64,000 bases of DNA from an uncultured Ruminococcus sp. (GTDB taxonomy: Bacteria; Bacillota; Clostridia; Oscillospirales; Ruminococcaceae): positions 62,001 through 126,000 of the forward strand of contig UQKC01000001.1 in assembly GCA_900541495.1 (NCBI GenBank), read 5' to 3'. The position numbers and the translations under genes are program-made. Under the pieces are notes generated by a model. That model worked only from the letters and a program-made list of their open reading frames with translations. It was not told the DNA's origin and ran no database searches. This document shows, one piece after another, positions 45,295 to 54,853 of the stretch (positions are counted from its first letter, which is position 1; every line of letters begins with the position of its first letter).

Positions 45295-45768
45295 TTATAT
45301 CTCAACAGGCATTATCAACGCAATAACAATACCGAGTATCACTCCGCCGAGCACTTCAAATGGAGTATGACCGAGATATTCTTTGAAATCTTTCTGCTTC
45401 TTCGGCTTTTTGGAAGGCTTTGTATCATAATTAGGGATCTCTATTCCCTCTTCATCAAAATATTTGTTCATTCGATTGAGCTGATGAGCGTGAAGTCCAG
45501 CTGCACGTCTTACCCCCATTGCATCATACATAACTATAAGCGCAACGATCAACATAAGAGCAAACTCTACCGACTGAGGACCGCACAAACGGAATGTTGC
45601 AACAGATGCAGAGCATACCAAAGCAGAGTGTGAACTCGGCATACCGCCTGAACCAACAAGTCTTTCCGCCTTAAATGTTTTGTTTTTTATAGCATGAATG
45701 ATAGTTTTTATGATCTGTGCGGCGCACCATGAAACGACCGCTGCAGCAAGTGTGTAGTTATAATACAT
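45295..45768 (-). CDS. Divergent PAP2 membrane protein (DUF212, YuiD-like)
   Basis: 157 residues from ATG; upstream TTG codons (45774, 45786) are possible, and the ribosome site AAAGG is ambiguous. GSGGMPSSHSALV and YDAMGVRRAAGLHA are the family motifs; final HTPFEVLGGVILGI. Probably acts on a lipid-linked substrate between the isoprenoid genes. Confidence 0.9.
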   Translation of the reverse strand: MYYNYTLAAAVVSWCAAQIIKTIIHAIKNKTFKAERLVGSGGMPSSHSALVCSASVATFRLCGPQSVEFALMLIVALIVMYDAMGVRRAAGLHAHQLNRMNKYFDEEGIEIPNYDTKPSKKPKKQKDFKEYLGHTPFEVLGGVILGIVIALIMPVEI

Positions 45769-45802
45769 TGACAATTCAGATCCCAACCTTTCATTTAAAT
45801 TC

Positions 45803-46711
45803 TTATTTATTTCTTTTCATAAGATAAGCGCTTAATTCCTTCAAAAAGCAATTATCATCAAAATCTGACAATGCATTCATTGCATCATCCGTAAGCTTCT
45901 CGGCAAATTTCTGCGCCTCCTGAATTCCGCATCGAACAGCAAATGTATTTTTCTCATTTGAAGAATCGCTGCCGATAGGCTTTCCAAGTTCTTTTTCATC
46001 ACCGACAATATCAAGTATATCATCAACTATCTGAAAAGCAAGTCCAAGACATTCGCCAAATTTTCCTGCCGACTCCACCTTATCGTAAGCTTTGGCACAT
46101 ATACAGCCCATTTCACAAGCCGCCGCAATAAGCGCACTTGTTTTCATACGGTACATTTCAAGCAAACTTTCCGAAGTTGTAAGCTTGTTCTGACAGTTCG
46201 TATCAATGACCTGACCGCCAATCATTCCCTGAACTCCGACAGCCTTGGAAAGACAGCTTATAAGCTTCACCTTGACAGTATCGGAAAGCTTTTCATCATT
46301 TGAGATGATCTCAAAAGCTTTATTCTGAAGCGCATCACCTGCAAGAAGTGCAGTCGCTTCATCAAATGCCTTGTGGCAGGACGGCTTTCCGCGTCGGAAA
46401 TCATCGTTATCCATACACGGAAGATCATCGTGGATAAGTGAAAAAGCGTGTATCATTTCAATTGCGCAGGCAGCAGTAAGAGCATCTTTGACATCTCCTC
46501 CGCACACCCTGCAAAACTCCATTGCAAGAATGGCACGAACGCGCTTTCCGCCTGCCGAAAGCGTGTACCACATTGCTTCGGCGACCTCTTTCTGCAATCC
46601 GCAGTGGCTTATTTCATCATATTTATATTTTTCAAGCTCTGAATTGACTTTTTCAATATAATCATCAAGTCTGACCTTGGTTTCAGCTGATATACCGCTG
46701 ATATTCGGCAT
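45803..46711 (-). CDS. ispA: Farnesyl diphosphate synthase-type polyprenyl synthetase
   Basis: 302 residues. First aspartate-rich motif DDLPCMDNDDFRRGKP, second QIVDDILDIVGD. Chain elongation of isoprenoids, consistent with dxs nearby. Confidence 0.95.
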   Translation of the reverse strand: MPNISGISAETKVRLDDYIEKVNSELEKYKYDEISHCGLQKEVAEAMWYTLSAGGKRVRAILAMEFCRVCGGDVKDALTAACAIEMIHAFSLIHDDLPCMDNDDFRRGKPSCHKAFDEATALLAGDALQNKAFEIISNDEKLSDTVKVKLISCLSKAVGVQGMIGGQVIDTNCQNKLTTSESLLEMYRMKTSALIAAACEMGCICAKAYDKVESAGKFGECLGLAFQIVDDILDIVGDEKELGKPIGSDSSNEKNTFAVRCGIQEAQKFAEKLTDDAMNALSDFDDNCFLKELSAYLMKRNK

Positions 46712-46725
46712 AAAAACTCCCCTTA

Positions 46726-46902
46726 TTATTCGTTTTCTTCAACAGTGACAAGCATTTCAGCTTTGTCAAGCTCTTTTTTGCAGCTGTCAATGAGCTTCGC
46801 GCCCTCTTTGTAAAGCTTGATCGAATCATCAAGCGATATATCCTTATCTTCAAGAGCAGATATTATTTCATCAATTCGTTTTATTGAATCCTCAAACTTC
46901 AT
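46726..46902 (-). CDS. xseB: Exodeoxyribonuclease VII small subunit
   Basis: 58 residues from the ATG with AAAGGACAG upstream. KFEDSIKRIDEIISALEDKD and SLDDSIKLYKEGAKLI are the family core. Directly after xseA. Confidence 0.95.
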   Translation of the reverse strand: MKFEDSIKRIDEIISALEDKDISLDDSIKLYKEGAKLIDSCKKELDKAEMLVTVEENE

Positions 46903-46913
46903 TTTCTGTCCTT

Positions 46914-48098
46914 TCATTTTACAGTGGCTTCTATCTCACCGTCGTGAAGCTTTACGGAAATATTATCACCCGTTTTAAGCTCCGAAACGGAATGTATAAG
47001 CTTATCATCCTTATAAACAAGAGAGTAGCCTCTCATCATTATCTTTGTCGGACTTAAATTGTCAAGTGCAGATATTTTAGCTCTAAGCTCTGCGCTCTTT
47101 AATTCTGTCTGTATCTTCAAAAGTTCCTGCAAACGATGTTTTCGTTCATCAAGCAGCTTTTTTGAATTCTCTATACGATTTTTAGGTTCAGCAGAAACAA
47201 GTGATCTCTCCCTATTTTCAAGCTGTAATCGCAAAAAGACCGTTTTATCGATAAGCTTTTTTTCAAGAACCTTTTGTGAAGCATTAAAAAAGTTTATCAG
47301 CGATGAAAGCTCGGGTACAGCAAGTTCTGCCGCCGCCGACGGCGTAGGAGCGCGCAAATCAGCCGCATAATCGGCTATTGTCGTATCGGTTTCATGTCCG
47401 ACAGCGGATATTACAGGCGTTTCACAGTTAAATATCGCTCTTGCAACACTTTCACTGTTGAAAGCCATAAGGTCTTCCAAAGAGCCGCCGCCTCTGCCAA
47501 TGATGATAATATCATTTTCACCGCTGTCCGCACGTTTTAACGCCGAACATATACTTTCGGGAGCGCTTGCACCCTGTACAAGGCAAGGATAAATGACAAC
47601 TTCCGCAATTGGGTATCGGCGCGATATTATATTGAGCATATCCTGAAGTGCCGCCGCTTCTATCGAAGTAACAATGCCAATCTTAGTCGGGAATTCGGGC
47701 AGCGGCTTTTTTAGACTCTCATCAAACAAGCCCTCTGCCGAAAGCCGTTCTTTTAACTGCTCAAATGCAATATAAAGCGTGCCTATACCGTCAGGCTGCA
47801 TATCATTGACATAAAGCTGATACACGCCGTCACGCTCATAGACCTGCACATTTGCAGAAATTATAACTCTCATTCCCGATGCAGGAACAAAACGCAGCTG
47901 CGAAGCCGCACTCGCAAACATCACAGCCTTTACCGAACTTGTACTGTCTTTAAGCGTAAAATACAAATGTCCCGACTTTGTATGATTGGTAAAATTTGAA
48001 ATTTCGCCGCTTATCAGTATTCCTTTCAGCTGCTTATCTTCTTTAATTCTGAAAGCAATGTATCGGTTAAGCTGGCTCACGGTAAGCAAACTGCTCAT
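46914..48098 (-). CDS. xseA: Exodeoxyribonuclease VII large subunit
   Basis: 394 residues. N-terminal OB fold (GEISNFTNHTKSGHLYFTLK), catalytic GRGGGSLEDLMAFN and GHETDTTIADYAADLRAPTP. Overlaps the TsaD-like gene by 4 bp. Confidence 0.97.
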   Translation of the reverse strand: MSSLLTVSQLNRYIAFRIKEDKQLKGILISGEISNFTNHTKSGHLYFTLKDSTSSVKAVMFASAASQLRFVPASGMRVIISANVQVYERDGVYQLYVNDMQPDGIGTLYIAFEQLKERLSAEGLFDESLKKPLPEFPTKIGIVTSIEAAALQDMLNIISRRYPIAEVVIYPCLVQGASAPESICSALKRADSGENDIIIIGRGGGSLEDLMAFNSESVARAIFNCETPVISAVGHETDTTIADYAADLRAPTPSAAAELAVPELSSLINFFNASQKVLEKKLIDKTVFLRLQLENRERSLVSAEPKNRIENSKKLLDERKHRLQELLKIQTELKSAELRAKISALDNLSPTKIMMRGYSLVYKDDKLIHSVSELKTGDNISVKLHDGEIEATVK

Positions 48099-49033
48099 AA
48101 TGCGTTCTCCTTGATCGCTGCAAACACTGCCGTTCCGACAGCATTATCGCAGGAAAAATCGGGTTCGGCAAAAAATGCATCAAATTTCTGCAAAAGCTTA
48201 TCTCGAATAAATTTATCGGACATCACTCCGCCTGCATATACGATTGGAATATTTCCGCATCTGTCAAGTGCGAATTTCGTCATCTCATATATCGTTGAAT
48301 AAACAAAGCTAAGGCAGTAATTTGCAATATCTTCCTTTGTTTCGCCATCATCAAGCATTTTTCGGCACTTGTTTTCAAGTCCCGAAAGACAACAGTTTCC
48401 GTTTTTAAGCATAGGTTTGAGTTTGTATTTCTTATCACTCATTACAGCAAGCTTTTCAAGCTCTTTTCCGCACGGAAACTTTAGTCCAAGCATCAAACCT
48501 GCCCTATCTATTGCTTGTCCTGCCTTGATATCAAGCGAAGAACCTATCTCCGTTATTTCAAACACCTTTTCTTTGTCGGGAGTAACAAGCAAACAGTCGG
48601 TCGTTCCGCCGCTGACGTGAAAAGCAATGAATTTTTCATTTACAAGTTCAAGCTTCTGCGAAGAAAACAGCGCTGCAAGTATATGTCCTATCTGATGAGA
48701 AGTCTTATGCACGGGAACTTTATTAACTGCTCCAAGCGAATCAGCCAATCCTTCTCCGCACAAAAAGCACGGCATATATGAATCTTCAATATTGCGCGGA
48801 CGAACAGAAACGCCGATAGCATCGGGTCTTATCTGTCTGTTTTCAAATAATGCCGACACCATTTCGGGAAGCTGCTTTGTATGGTGAAAAACAGCATCAC
48901 TTTGCCGCAGACCAAGTTCTCCCTCTTTTACAGGAAGAAGCTTTTTGCACTGTATGGCTTTCAGCTTTTCAGTATCGATAAGAGCTGTGGAAGTTGTGTA
49001 ATTGCTTGTGTCCAGTCCGAGATATATCGGCAT
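48095..49033 (-). CDS. TsaD/Kae1 paralogue (M22-type, Clostridia form)
   Basis: 312 residues. ASKHA fold: LGLDTSNYTTSTALID, metal-type histidines HHTKQLP and HQIGHI, FHVSGGTTDCLL, AGGVMSD. Shorter and more divergent than true TsaD (t6A synthesis), which should be elsewhere. Lies between nusB and xseA, one-base overlap with nusB. Role unknown. Confidence 0.85.
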   Translation of the reverse strand: MPIYLGLDTSNYTTSTALIDTEKLKAIQCKKLLPVKEGELGLRQSDAVFHHTKQLPEMVSALFENRQIRPDAIGVSVRPRNIEDSYMPCFLCGEGLADSLGAVNKVPVHKTSHQIGHILAALFSSQKLELVNEKFIAFHVSGGTTDCLLVTPDKEKVFEITEIGSSLDIKAGQAIDRAGLMLGLKFPCGKELEKLAVMSDKKYKLKPMLKNGNCCLSGLENKCRKMLDDGETKEDIANYCLSFVYSTIYEMTKFALDRCGNIPIVYAGGVMSDKFIRDKLLQKFDAFFAEPDFSCDNAVGTAVFAAIKENAL

Positions 49034-49449
49034 TATTCCTCTGCGCCTTTCTTATTTTCAAGTCCCTTTGCAACGACACCGAGAACACCATTGATAAACT
49101 TTACATCGGGTGTATATGTGTACTTCTTTGCAAGCAATACGGCTTCACTTATAGCAACATTATTCGGAACTTTATCGTTATAAAGCATCTCATATATTGC
49201 CACGCGAAGAATAGCAATACTTACCTTTGGAATTCTGGAGAATTGACGCTTTTCACTGTTTGCAGCAATGATCTCATCGATCTCTGTTGCCTTTTCGGTT
49301 ACAGCTTCAAAGAGTTTTTCACACTCCTCGTCCATTTCAAATTCATCTACTTCGTATGCCGCATCAATAACAGCATCGACCGAATCATCAGTGAAAAGCT
49401 TTTCAAATGTCAGCAGAAAAGCTGCTTCTCTTATTTCACTTCTTTTCAA
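49033..49449 (-). CDS. nusB: Transcription antitermination protein NusB
   Basis: 138 residues from TTG at 49449, chosen for spacing to AAAGG and the family start MKRSEIREAAFLL; another TTG lies three codons earlier. C-terminal NDKVPNNVAISEAVLLAKKY and KFINGVLG. Part of the rRNA antitermination complex. Confidence 0.92.
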   Translation of the reverse strand: MKRSEIREAAFLLTFEKLFTDDSVDAVIDAAYEVDEFEMDEECEKLFEAVTEKATEIDEIIAANSEKRQFSRIPKVSIAILRVAIYEMLYNDKVPNNVAISEAVLLAKKYTYTPDVKFINGVLGVVAKGLENKKGAEE

Positions 49450-49527
49450 AATTTTCAAATCCTTTCATTTTATGTACAGAAAAGCAAGCCCTATATCAGC
49501 TTTACTGAAAAGAGCCTGCTTTCCATA

Positions 49528-49881
49528 TTACTTTTCATTATCGAATGATATTCCCTCGACGATGACATTTACTTTATTAACAATAATGCCGGTCATATTC
49601 TGGATATCATTTTTAACTTTGTTCTGAATCTTTTCAGCGACTTGCTTTACCTTGCTGCTGTATGCAACAATTACATTAACAGTGACATCTACCGAACCGC
49701 TTTCACCTGTGATAGCAATAGCAGAACCGTTCTTTTTATCAAAAATGCTGCTGAAATTGATCTTGCTGTTTGTAATGCCGCTCACGCCCTCAACGGACTT
49801 GACCGCCAATTCAACTATCTTGGAAACAACATCTTCCGAAATTCTGATGCTGTTTGTCTGAACGTCATTGATCTTATCCAT
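49528..49881 (-). CDS. Asp23/Gls24-family envelope stress protein (YqhY-like)
   Basis: 117 residues: ISEDVVSKIVELAVKSVEGV, then VDVTVNVIVAYSSKVKQVAE and a closing VNVIVEGI strand. In Bacillus yqhY also lies near accBC and nusB. Function not settled. Confidence 0.92.
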   Translation of the reverse strand: MDKINDVQTNSIRISEDVVSKIVELAVKSVEGVSGITNSKINFSSIFDKKNGSAIAITGESGSVDVTVNVIVAYSSKVKQVAEKIQNKVKNDIQNMTGIIVNKVNVIVEGISFDNEK

Positions 49882-49944
49882 CTGATAAACCTCCCTGCCG
49901 AATTGGCTGACGATCTATCAGGATAATTTTTAAAGTCAGCCATC

Positions 49945-49984
49945 TGAAAATATCTATACCATTATATTATAGCAGATATTTTCA
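49945..49984 (-). terminator. Stem downstream of the spoIIIA operon with embedded promoter-like bases
   Basis: 11-bp stem (49945-49955 with 49974-49984) around an 18-nt loop that itself contains TATAAT on the minus strand. It could end spoIIIAH and/or supply the -10 of the Asp23 gene; no long U-tract. Confidence 0.4.
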
Positions 49985-49994
49985 AAATGTACAA

Positions 49995-50558
49995 CTACTT
50001 TACCTCAAAAATTCTAATATTTTCTGCGGGAATTGTAACCTCTGTTAACAAAATATCTTTAATCTGTGCTGCCTGTGCCGCTTCCAGCCCCTCTGACTTA
50101 ACAACAATGTTTGCTGTGCTGTCATTGAGATAAACTACACAGTCGTTGAACCCCTGCGCTTTGATGAGATTTTCGATCTTGCTCTCGCTTTCGGAAAGCT
50201 TTGAAAGTGTTATAGATTCATTCGTATAAGTGGCAGTTTCTTCATCGGAAAGATCACCGCCGTTGAGAATGACTGAAAGAGTTTCAACAGCCTCATCTCG
50301 GCTTGTCATACGGCTCAAACGAACCTGTGCGAAATAATCGCTCGCGCCCTCGGCACTCACAAAAGCAGCGTCGCCATAATAAGCCGAATCTTCTGCAGAC
50401 GAATCGGCAGCCACAGCATCGTTGTTCATAACGTCCTGCGCAATATCATCACCCGATGAAGAAAGCGCATAATTCATATACACTGCAATGCCGAGAATAA
50501 GCGTAAGACATGCAAGGATTATCTGTTTTTTTCCGATAATAAGGTTTAATCTTTTCAT
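49995..50558 (-). CDS. spoIIIAH: Stage III sporulation protein AH
   Basis: 187 residues. One N-terminal membrane helix (QIILACLTLILGIAVYMNYAL), Asp/Ala linker, and a YscJ/FliF-like ring domain ending VTIPAENIRIFEVK. Binds SpoIIQ across the septum in the forespore channel. Confidence 0.95.
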   Translation of the reverse strand: MKRLNLIIGKKQIILACLTLILGIAVYMNYALSSSGDDIAQDVMNNDAVAADSSAEDSAYYGDAAFVSAEGASDYFAQVRLSRMTSRDEAVETLSVILNGGDLSDEETATYTNESITLSKLSESESKIENLIKAQGFNDCVVYLNDSTANIVVKSEGLEAAQAAQIKDILLTEVTIPAENIRIFEVK

Positions 50559-50574
50559 TGTTATTTGCCTCCTG

Positions 50575-51093
50575 TTATTTCATTTCAGCAACATATATTC
50601 TGCTGCTTGGAATTTTTAGTGCGGTAGAAACCGCTTTATACACCTTTTCGCAGACCTTAGGATCATCTCCTCCCTCGCATACGATCACGATACCGCTTAT
50701 CTCGGGTATCTTTACTTTTTTTATCAGCGCCTCTTTTGATGAGCCGCTGTCAATAATGACTATTTCATTTTCTGTGCTGCTTGAACCCTGCTTGAATTCT
50801 TCGGCGTAAACATATTCCTCAGTGGAGGAAACATTGACGAGGACTTTTGCTTTGCCGACTCCCTCAATGGACATAAGAACTTCCGAAAGACGGCTTTCCG
50901 TACATTCAATGTATGTATCCGCTGTCTGAAAATCAGCATCGGTATCACTGACGCTTTTTATGTCCTTACTGCCCGAAAAATCAGCAAAAACTATCATTAC
51001 CATAATCACAAGTCCAACTGAAATGAGTATCTTCGGAAAGATAGGCTTTTGCGAAAACTCCTTTAAGCTTTTCAGAATTTCGTCCTTTTTCAT
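50575..51093 (-). CDS. spoIIIAG: Stage III sporulation protein AG
   Basis: 172 residues, one membrane helix (ILISVGLVIMVMIVFADF), then a ring-forming domain (LSEVLMSIEGVGKAKVLVNV, PEISGIVIVCEGGDDPKV). Forms the channel ring. Overlaps spoIIIAF by 4 bp. Confidence 0.95.
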   Translation of the reverse strand: MKKDEILKSLKEFSQKPIFPKILISVGLVIMVMIVFADFSGSKDIKSVSDTDADFQTADTYIECTESRLSEVLMSIEGVGKAKVLVNVSSTEEYVYAEEFKQGSSSTENEIVIIDSGSSKEALIKKVKIPEISGIVIVCEGGDDPKVCEKVYKAVSTALKIPSSRIYVAEMK

Positions 51094-51569
51094 TGTGTAA
51101 GCTCCTCGATTTTTACAAGTGTCTTTTCCCCGGTTTCACGTTTAACTATGTCAACTGCCTCAGCTCCCTGCGCTGCATTTTGTGCAGCTATTTTGACCTC
51201 ATTAATAGATATGCTGCCGTTCTCGGAAATATTAATACTTGTCTTGATTTCTTTTACGGCAATGTCGTTTTCCGAAAGTATGTCCGCTAATCTGCTGCTG
51301 ATGTTTCTTTCGATCGATCCCTTAAAGTAGTCGAGCGTATTATCAGTGCTGCCCGAAACGTTTTTGTTAATGACATCAATACTTTCGGCTGTATCGGACA
51401 AATTTTTTATGCTGCCCATAAGCGGCTTTGAAAGCGTCAGAACAAAAATAAGCGCAAAAATTATCCTCATCTGCTTTGCATATTTTTCGGACGGATATAT
51501 CGATTTAAAAATGTTCATCACCACAGCCAGTATTCCTGCCGAAATGACAACAAGCTGTATTTCGTTCAT
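51090..51569 (-). CDS. spoIIIAF: Stage III sporulation protein AF
   Basis: 159 residues from the ATG behind AAAGGGGATG. Two membrane helices then a soluble domain (RNISSRLADILSENDI). Longer ORF start is not supported. Confidence 0.92.
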   Translation of the reverse strand: MNEIQLVVISAGILAVVMNIFKSIYPSEKYAKQMRIIFALIFVLTLSKPLMGSIKNLSDTAESIDVINKNVSGSTDNTLDYFKGSIERNISSRLADILSENDIAVKEIKTSINISENGSISINEVKIAAQNAAQGAEAVDIVKRETGEKTLVKIEELTQ

Positions 51570-51582
51570 CTTTTCATCCCCT

Positions 51583-52713
51583 TTACGAAACATCAAGTCC
51601 CATCATCATCATTACCGCTGTTGAAATTATCAGCATCATTCCAAAGCATATGATCAAACTGATTATCATCGATAGCACAGCCGAGGAATTATGCAGAAGC
51701 GTTTTTATCCCCTTTATCCCGAACATACCACTTATTATCTCTGCGATGCAGAACGCCGCCTTTACAAGAACAACCTCGATAAGCGCGGGAACGACCGAAA
51801 CAAATATTACAGCTATCCCAAAGAAACCAACTCCGCCTCTTAATATGCCAAGACTTGCTTTCAGTGTGGTATAAGCATCTGCTACAGCACCGCCTATAAC
51901 AGGTATGCAGTTGGAAGCGAGATATTTCGCCGCCTTAACCCCGATAGTGTCAGCAGATGCCCCGATTATGCTCTGCAGGGATAAAAGTCCTATGAAAACA
52001 GTCATAATAAATCCAAGTATGAACTTCACAGCCTTGCTTATCATATCGGTAATGCTCGTCAGATCAAATGCTTCATTTATCGATTGGATTATCCCAAGTG
52101 CCGTGCATATCGATACCAACGGCATAAGATAATTTGCAGCAGCCGAAGCTGCAAATTCAGCAAAGATCACCATGACCGCGCTGTACGCCGCCGCGGATGT
52201 TACACACCCAGATGAAGCCATTATCCCAGAAAAAACAGGGATATACGACGTTACGAAATCACTTCCGCTGTAAAGCGTATCCGATGCTGTTTTCACGCAT
52301 TTTACTATCGGATCGGATATTATCCCAACTGCAATAAGAACGCATACCGTACCATAAACACTTGAAACAGATTTGTTCTCAATACAACTCCCGAAGTTTT
52401 CCGTCACTGAACCTGCGATTATCACTGCGAACAGCATAACAAGCAGCTTGAGCGGATAATCAATCTTTGCCTTAGCTTCTCCGAGCATATATTTTATAAC
52501 ATCGGCAGGACTGATGTTTTTCACGGCATCAATATTGTCAGCCGAAATACTGTTATCGGCAATCATATCCTCCGCATCTGACGGAACATTCTCATTCAGG
52601 GACGAAATATCAATGCCTATCTCCGAAGCAAAATTATCCTCGGCAAAAGCAGGGATAAACATAAAATATATGCAAGCAAAAATCAACGGTATCAGAACAG
52701 CGATCTTTTTCAT
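51583..52713 (-). CDS. spoIIIAE: Stage III sporulation protein AE
   Basis: 376 residues; signal-like N-terminus, then many hydrophobic segments (GFIMTVFIGLLSLQSIIGAS, NCIPVIGGAVADAY). Membrane component of the feeding-tube complex. Confidence 0.95.
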   Translation of the reverse strand: MKKIAVLIPLIFACIYFMFIPAFAEDNFASEIGIDISSLNENVPSDAEDMIADNSISADNIDAVKNISPADVIKYMLGEAKAKIDYPLKLLVMLFAVIIAGSVTENFGSCIENKSVSSVYGTVCVLIAVGIISDPIVKCVKTASDTLYSGSDFVTSYIPVFSGIMASSGCVTSAAAYSAVMVIFAEFAASAAANYLMPLVSICTALGIIQSINEAFDLTSITDMISKAVKFILGFIMTVFIGLLSLQSIIGASADTIGVKAAKYLASNCIPVIGGAVADAYTTLKASLGILRGGVGFFGIAVIFVSVVPALIEVVLVKAAFCIAEIISGMFGIKGIKTLLHNSSAVLSMIISLIICFGMMLIISTAVMMMMGLDVS

Positions 52714-52727
52714 ATCCTATAGCTCCT

Positions 52728-53117
52728 TTACGTTCCCGAAAAAGAAATTATTATCTCAACAGCCTGCTCAAAAAGAGGTATCGCTGAGATCATCAGCCCT
52801 ACCCTGCCCGCTAATTCTGCCTGCGAAGCAAGAAGATTCTCTCCGCTGTCCTTGCATATATCCGAAGCAAACTGCGAAATATAACATATTCCCGTAGCCT
52901 TGAACAGAATTTTCAAATAGTCAGTATCCGCCTGTGAACGCTCAAATATAGACCGTATGCTTTCGATAAGCGGTGAGATATAAATGAACATAAACGAAAG
53001 AACTATCACCGCCGCTGTTATTTTGATATAAAGCGCATATTCGTGCGAATTCTTGTCAAACAGCTTGCATATAACTGTCGAAACAATACAGATCGACGCA
53101 ATTTTAACAATATCCAT
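52728..53117 (-). CDS. spoIIIAD: Stage III sporulation protein AD
   Basis: 129 residues, hydrophobic, 3-4 spans, ending AIPLFEQAVEIIISFSG. 5 bp after spoIIIAC. Confidence 0.94.
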   Translation of the reverse strand: MDIVKIASICIVSTVICKLFDKNSHEYALYIKITAAVIVLSFMFIYISPLIESIRSIFERSQADTDYLKILFKATGICYISQFASDICKDSGENLLASQAELAGRVGLMISAIPLFEQAVEIIISFSGT

Positions 53118-53122
53118 AACTC

Positions 53123-53317
53123 TCAGAACCCGAAAACGGACTTTACCGTTTCAAACAAGGACGCAATCTCATCAATTATCACAAGCAGAACAACAATAAG
53201 TCCTGCTATTGTGACAATAAGACCGTATTCCTCTCGTTCCGATTTTTTTAGGATCATATTTAGAACGGCTACGATTATTCCAACTCCTGCAATTTTAAAA
53301 ATAATATCTAAATTCAT
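53123..53317 (-). CDS. spoIIIAC: Stage III sporulation protein AC
   Basis: 64 residues from MNLDIIFKIAGVGIIVAVLN behind GGAGGG; two membrane helices. The longer upstream ORF overlaps spoIIIAB and has no ribosome site. Confidence 0.95.
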   Translation of the reverse strand: MNLDIIFKIAGVGIIVAVLNMILKKSEREEYGLIVTIAGLIVVLLVIIDEIASLFETVKSVFGF

Positions 53318-53331
53318 TTTTCCCTCCGAGA

Positions 53332-53838
53332 TCAGATGAACATTATCACAATAAATGCTCCGCAAAGCACACCGAGCGAACGGTAAAGCTTTGATTTTCT
53401 GCAATTATCCTCATCGGCTGATCTTATCATTTTTTCAAGCTCAAGCTTTTCGTATTTTATAGCATTAAGCTGTCCGCTGATATCGCTTTTCCCAAGTTTT
53501 CTTCCTATATCCTTGACGAATTCTTTTTCTTCATCGGTCAGAAAGCCATACTGCTGACATTCAACAGCCTTTTCCCAAAGCGAACCAATATCCGAACCTA
53601 TATGAATTTCATCACTTATATTTTTTAAGAAAGCAAGCTCGGACAGATGTTTATTTTTAGCAAGTCTATCAATTATCTCTCCGACCTCGGCCGATTCAAA
53701 TTCTACCATAAGCTGCAGTTCTTCAAGCATATATGCGATATCTTTCAAAAAACTGCATTTTTTCCGAAGCTTTCCCGAAAAATAGCCTCCAAACAAGGAA
53801 CATATCACCATTATCAGAATTATAAACACATTTTTCAT
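53332..53838 (-). CDS. spoIIIAB: Stage III sporulation protein AB
   Basis: 168 residues; membrane helix at each end, type II secretion-F-like helices between (FLKDIAYMLEELQLMVEFES, SLWEKAVE). Overlaps spoIIIAA by 4 bp. Confidence 0.94.
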   Translation of the reverse strand: MKNVFIILIMVICSLFGGYFSGKLRKKCSFLKDIAYMLEELQLMVEFESAEVGEIIDRLAKNKHLSELAFLKNISDEIHIGSDIGSLWEKAVECQQYGFLTDEEKEFVKDIGRKLGKSDISGQLNAIKYEKLELEKMIRSADEDNCRKSKLYRSLGVLCGAFIVIMFI

Positions 53839-54731
53839 AACTCGTCCGTCCTGAATATCCTGTGCTCCTGCTTTGGGAGCTTTCCAAGCATTACAATATG
53901 ATCAAAGCTTTTCCAAAACGGTATTCTGCGCTTTATATCTTCAATTGAAGATGCGTGTATCGAAGCGCATATCCTAATACCGCAGTTCATGGCGTGTTCC
54001 ATATATCCGAATTCGTCCTGCGAACCTGCTTCGTCGAAAATGATAATGTCAGGCGACATTACCCTCACCGCAGTTTCAAGCCCGTCAGCCTTTGAATATC
54101 CGTCGAAAACATCTGTATTCATCCCAACGTCATTCTGAGGAACGCCCGAATAAACAGCCGCTATCTCTGAACGCTCGTCAATCAACGAAACCTTATATCT
54201 TCTTCCGAGAAGTCGGCACAAGTCACGCAATATCGTGGTTTTTCCGCTTGCAGGTGCTCCTGCGATAAGGACATTTTTTAATTCTCCACAGAAAATCTTG
54301 TTGTATATATCCTCGCCCAAGCCGATAATCTCACGGCTGACTCTGACATTAAAACCGTTTATATTTTTTATGTTTGTTATCTTCCCGTCACGAACCACAG
54401 CTGTTCCGCATAATCCTACACGATGTCCTCCCGACAATGTAATAAATCCGCTGCAAATATCTTCCTGAAAGGAATGTACCGAATTTCTGCATATCGCATA
54501 GAAAAAGCTGTCTATCTCCGCAGAAGTTACCTTAACGCACTCACTGTCAACCGCTTTTGTTATCTTACCATTGCTATCAACAAAAAGCATATCTGAATTT
54601 CGCATTAAAATAATTGGTTTCTCACGTCGCAAACGTATCTCCGTCAAGCCGTTACCAAATGCGGCAATACTTTCTCTCAGTCTTTCGGGAAAATATTGAA
54701 TCAAGTCCTGCATATTATCAGCCGTTTTCAT
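53835..54731 (-). CDS. spoIIIAA: Stage III sporulation protein AA, ATPase
   Basis: 298 residues. Secretion-type ATPase: Walker A AGAPASGKTTILRDL, Walker B PDIIIFDEAG, HRVGLCGTAV. First gene of the complete AA-AH operon, expressed in the mother cell under sigma-E in known systems; I could not identify a convincing sigma-E promoter in the 70-nt leader. Confidence 0.96.
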   Translation of the reverse strand: MKTADNMQDLIQYFPERLRESIAAFGNGLTEIRLRREKPIILMRNSDMLFVDSNGKITKAVDSECVKVTSAEIDSFFYAICRNSVHSFQEDICSGFITLSGGHRVGLCGTAVVRDGKITNIKNINGFNVRVSREIIGLGEDIYNKIFCGELKNVLIAGAPASGKTTILRDLCRLLGRRYKVSLIDERSEIAAVYSGVPQNDVGMNTDVFDGYSKADGLETAVRVMSPDIIIFDEAGSQDEFGYMEHAMNCGIRICASIHASSIEDIKRRIPFWKSFDHIVMLGKLPKQEHRIFRTDEL

Positions 54732-54801
54732 ATTAGAAGCCGTACTTCCTTTCTTTTTTATTCTGATAAATGATATGCTTTTGCGGACAAGTATAGAACA
54801 A

Positions 54802-54837
54802 AAAAAGCTTCCGAGAAATTGATCTCGAAAGCTTTTT
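54802..54837 (-). terminator. Terminator between gpsA and spoIIIAA
   Basis: Stem AAAAAGCTT..GAGA/TCTC..AAGCTTTTT with one mismatch; A-run at 54800-54806 gives the U-tract. Separates the sporulation operon from gpsA. Confidence 0.88.
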
Positions 54838-54853
54838 AATGTATTTATATTTT

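Noticed and set aside
54732..54801. Sigma-E promoter for spoIIIAA
   Set aside because: GCATAT-like bases exist but no convincing -10 at the right spacing; not listed as a feature.
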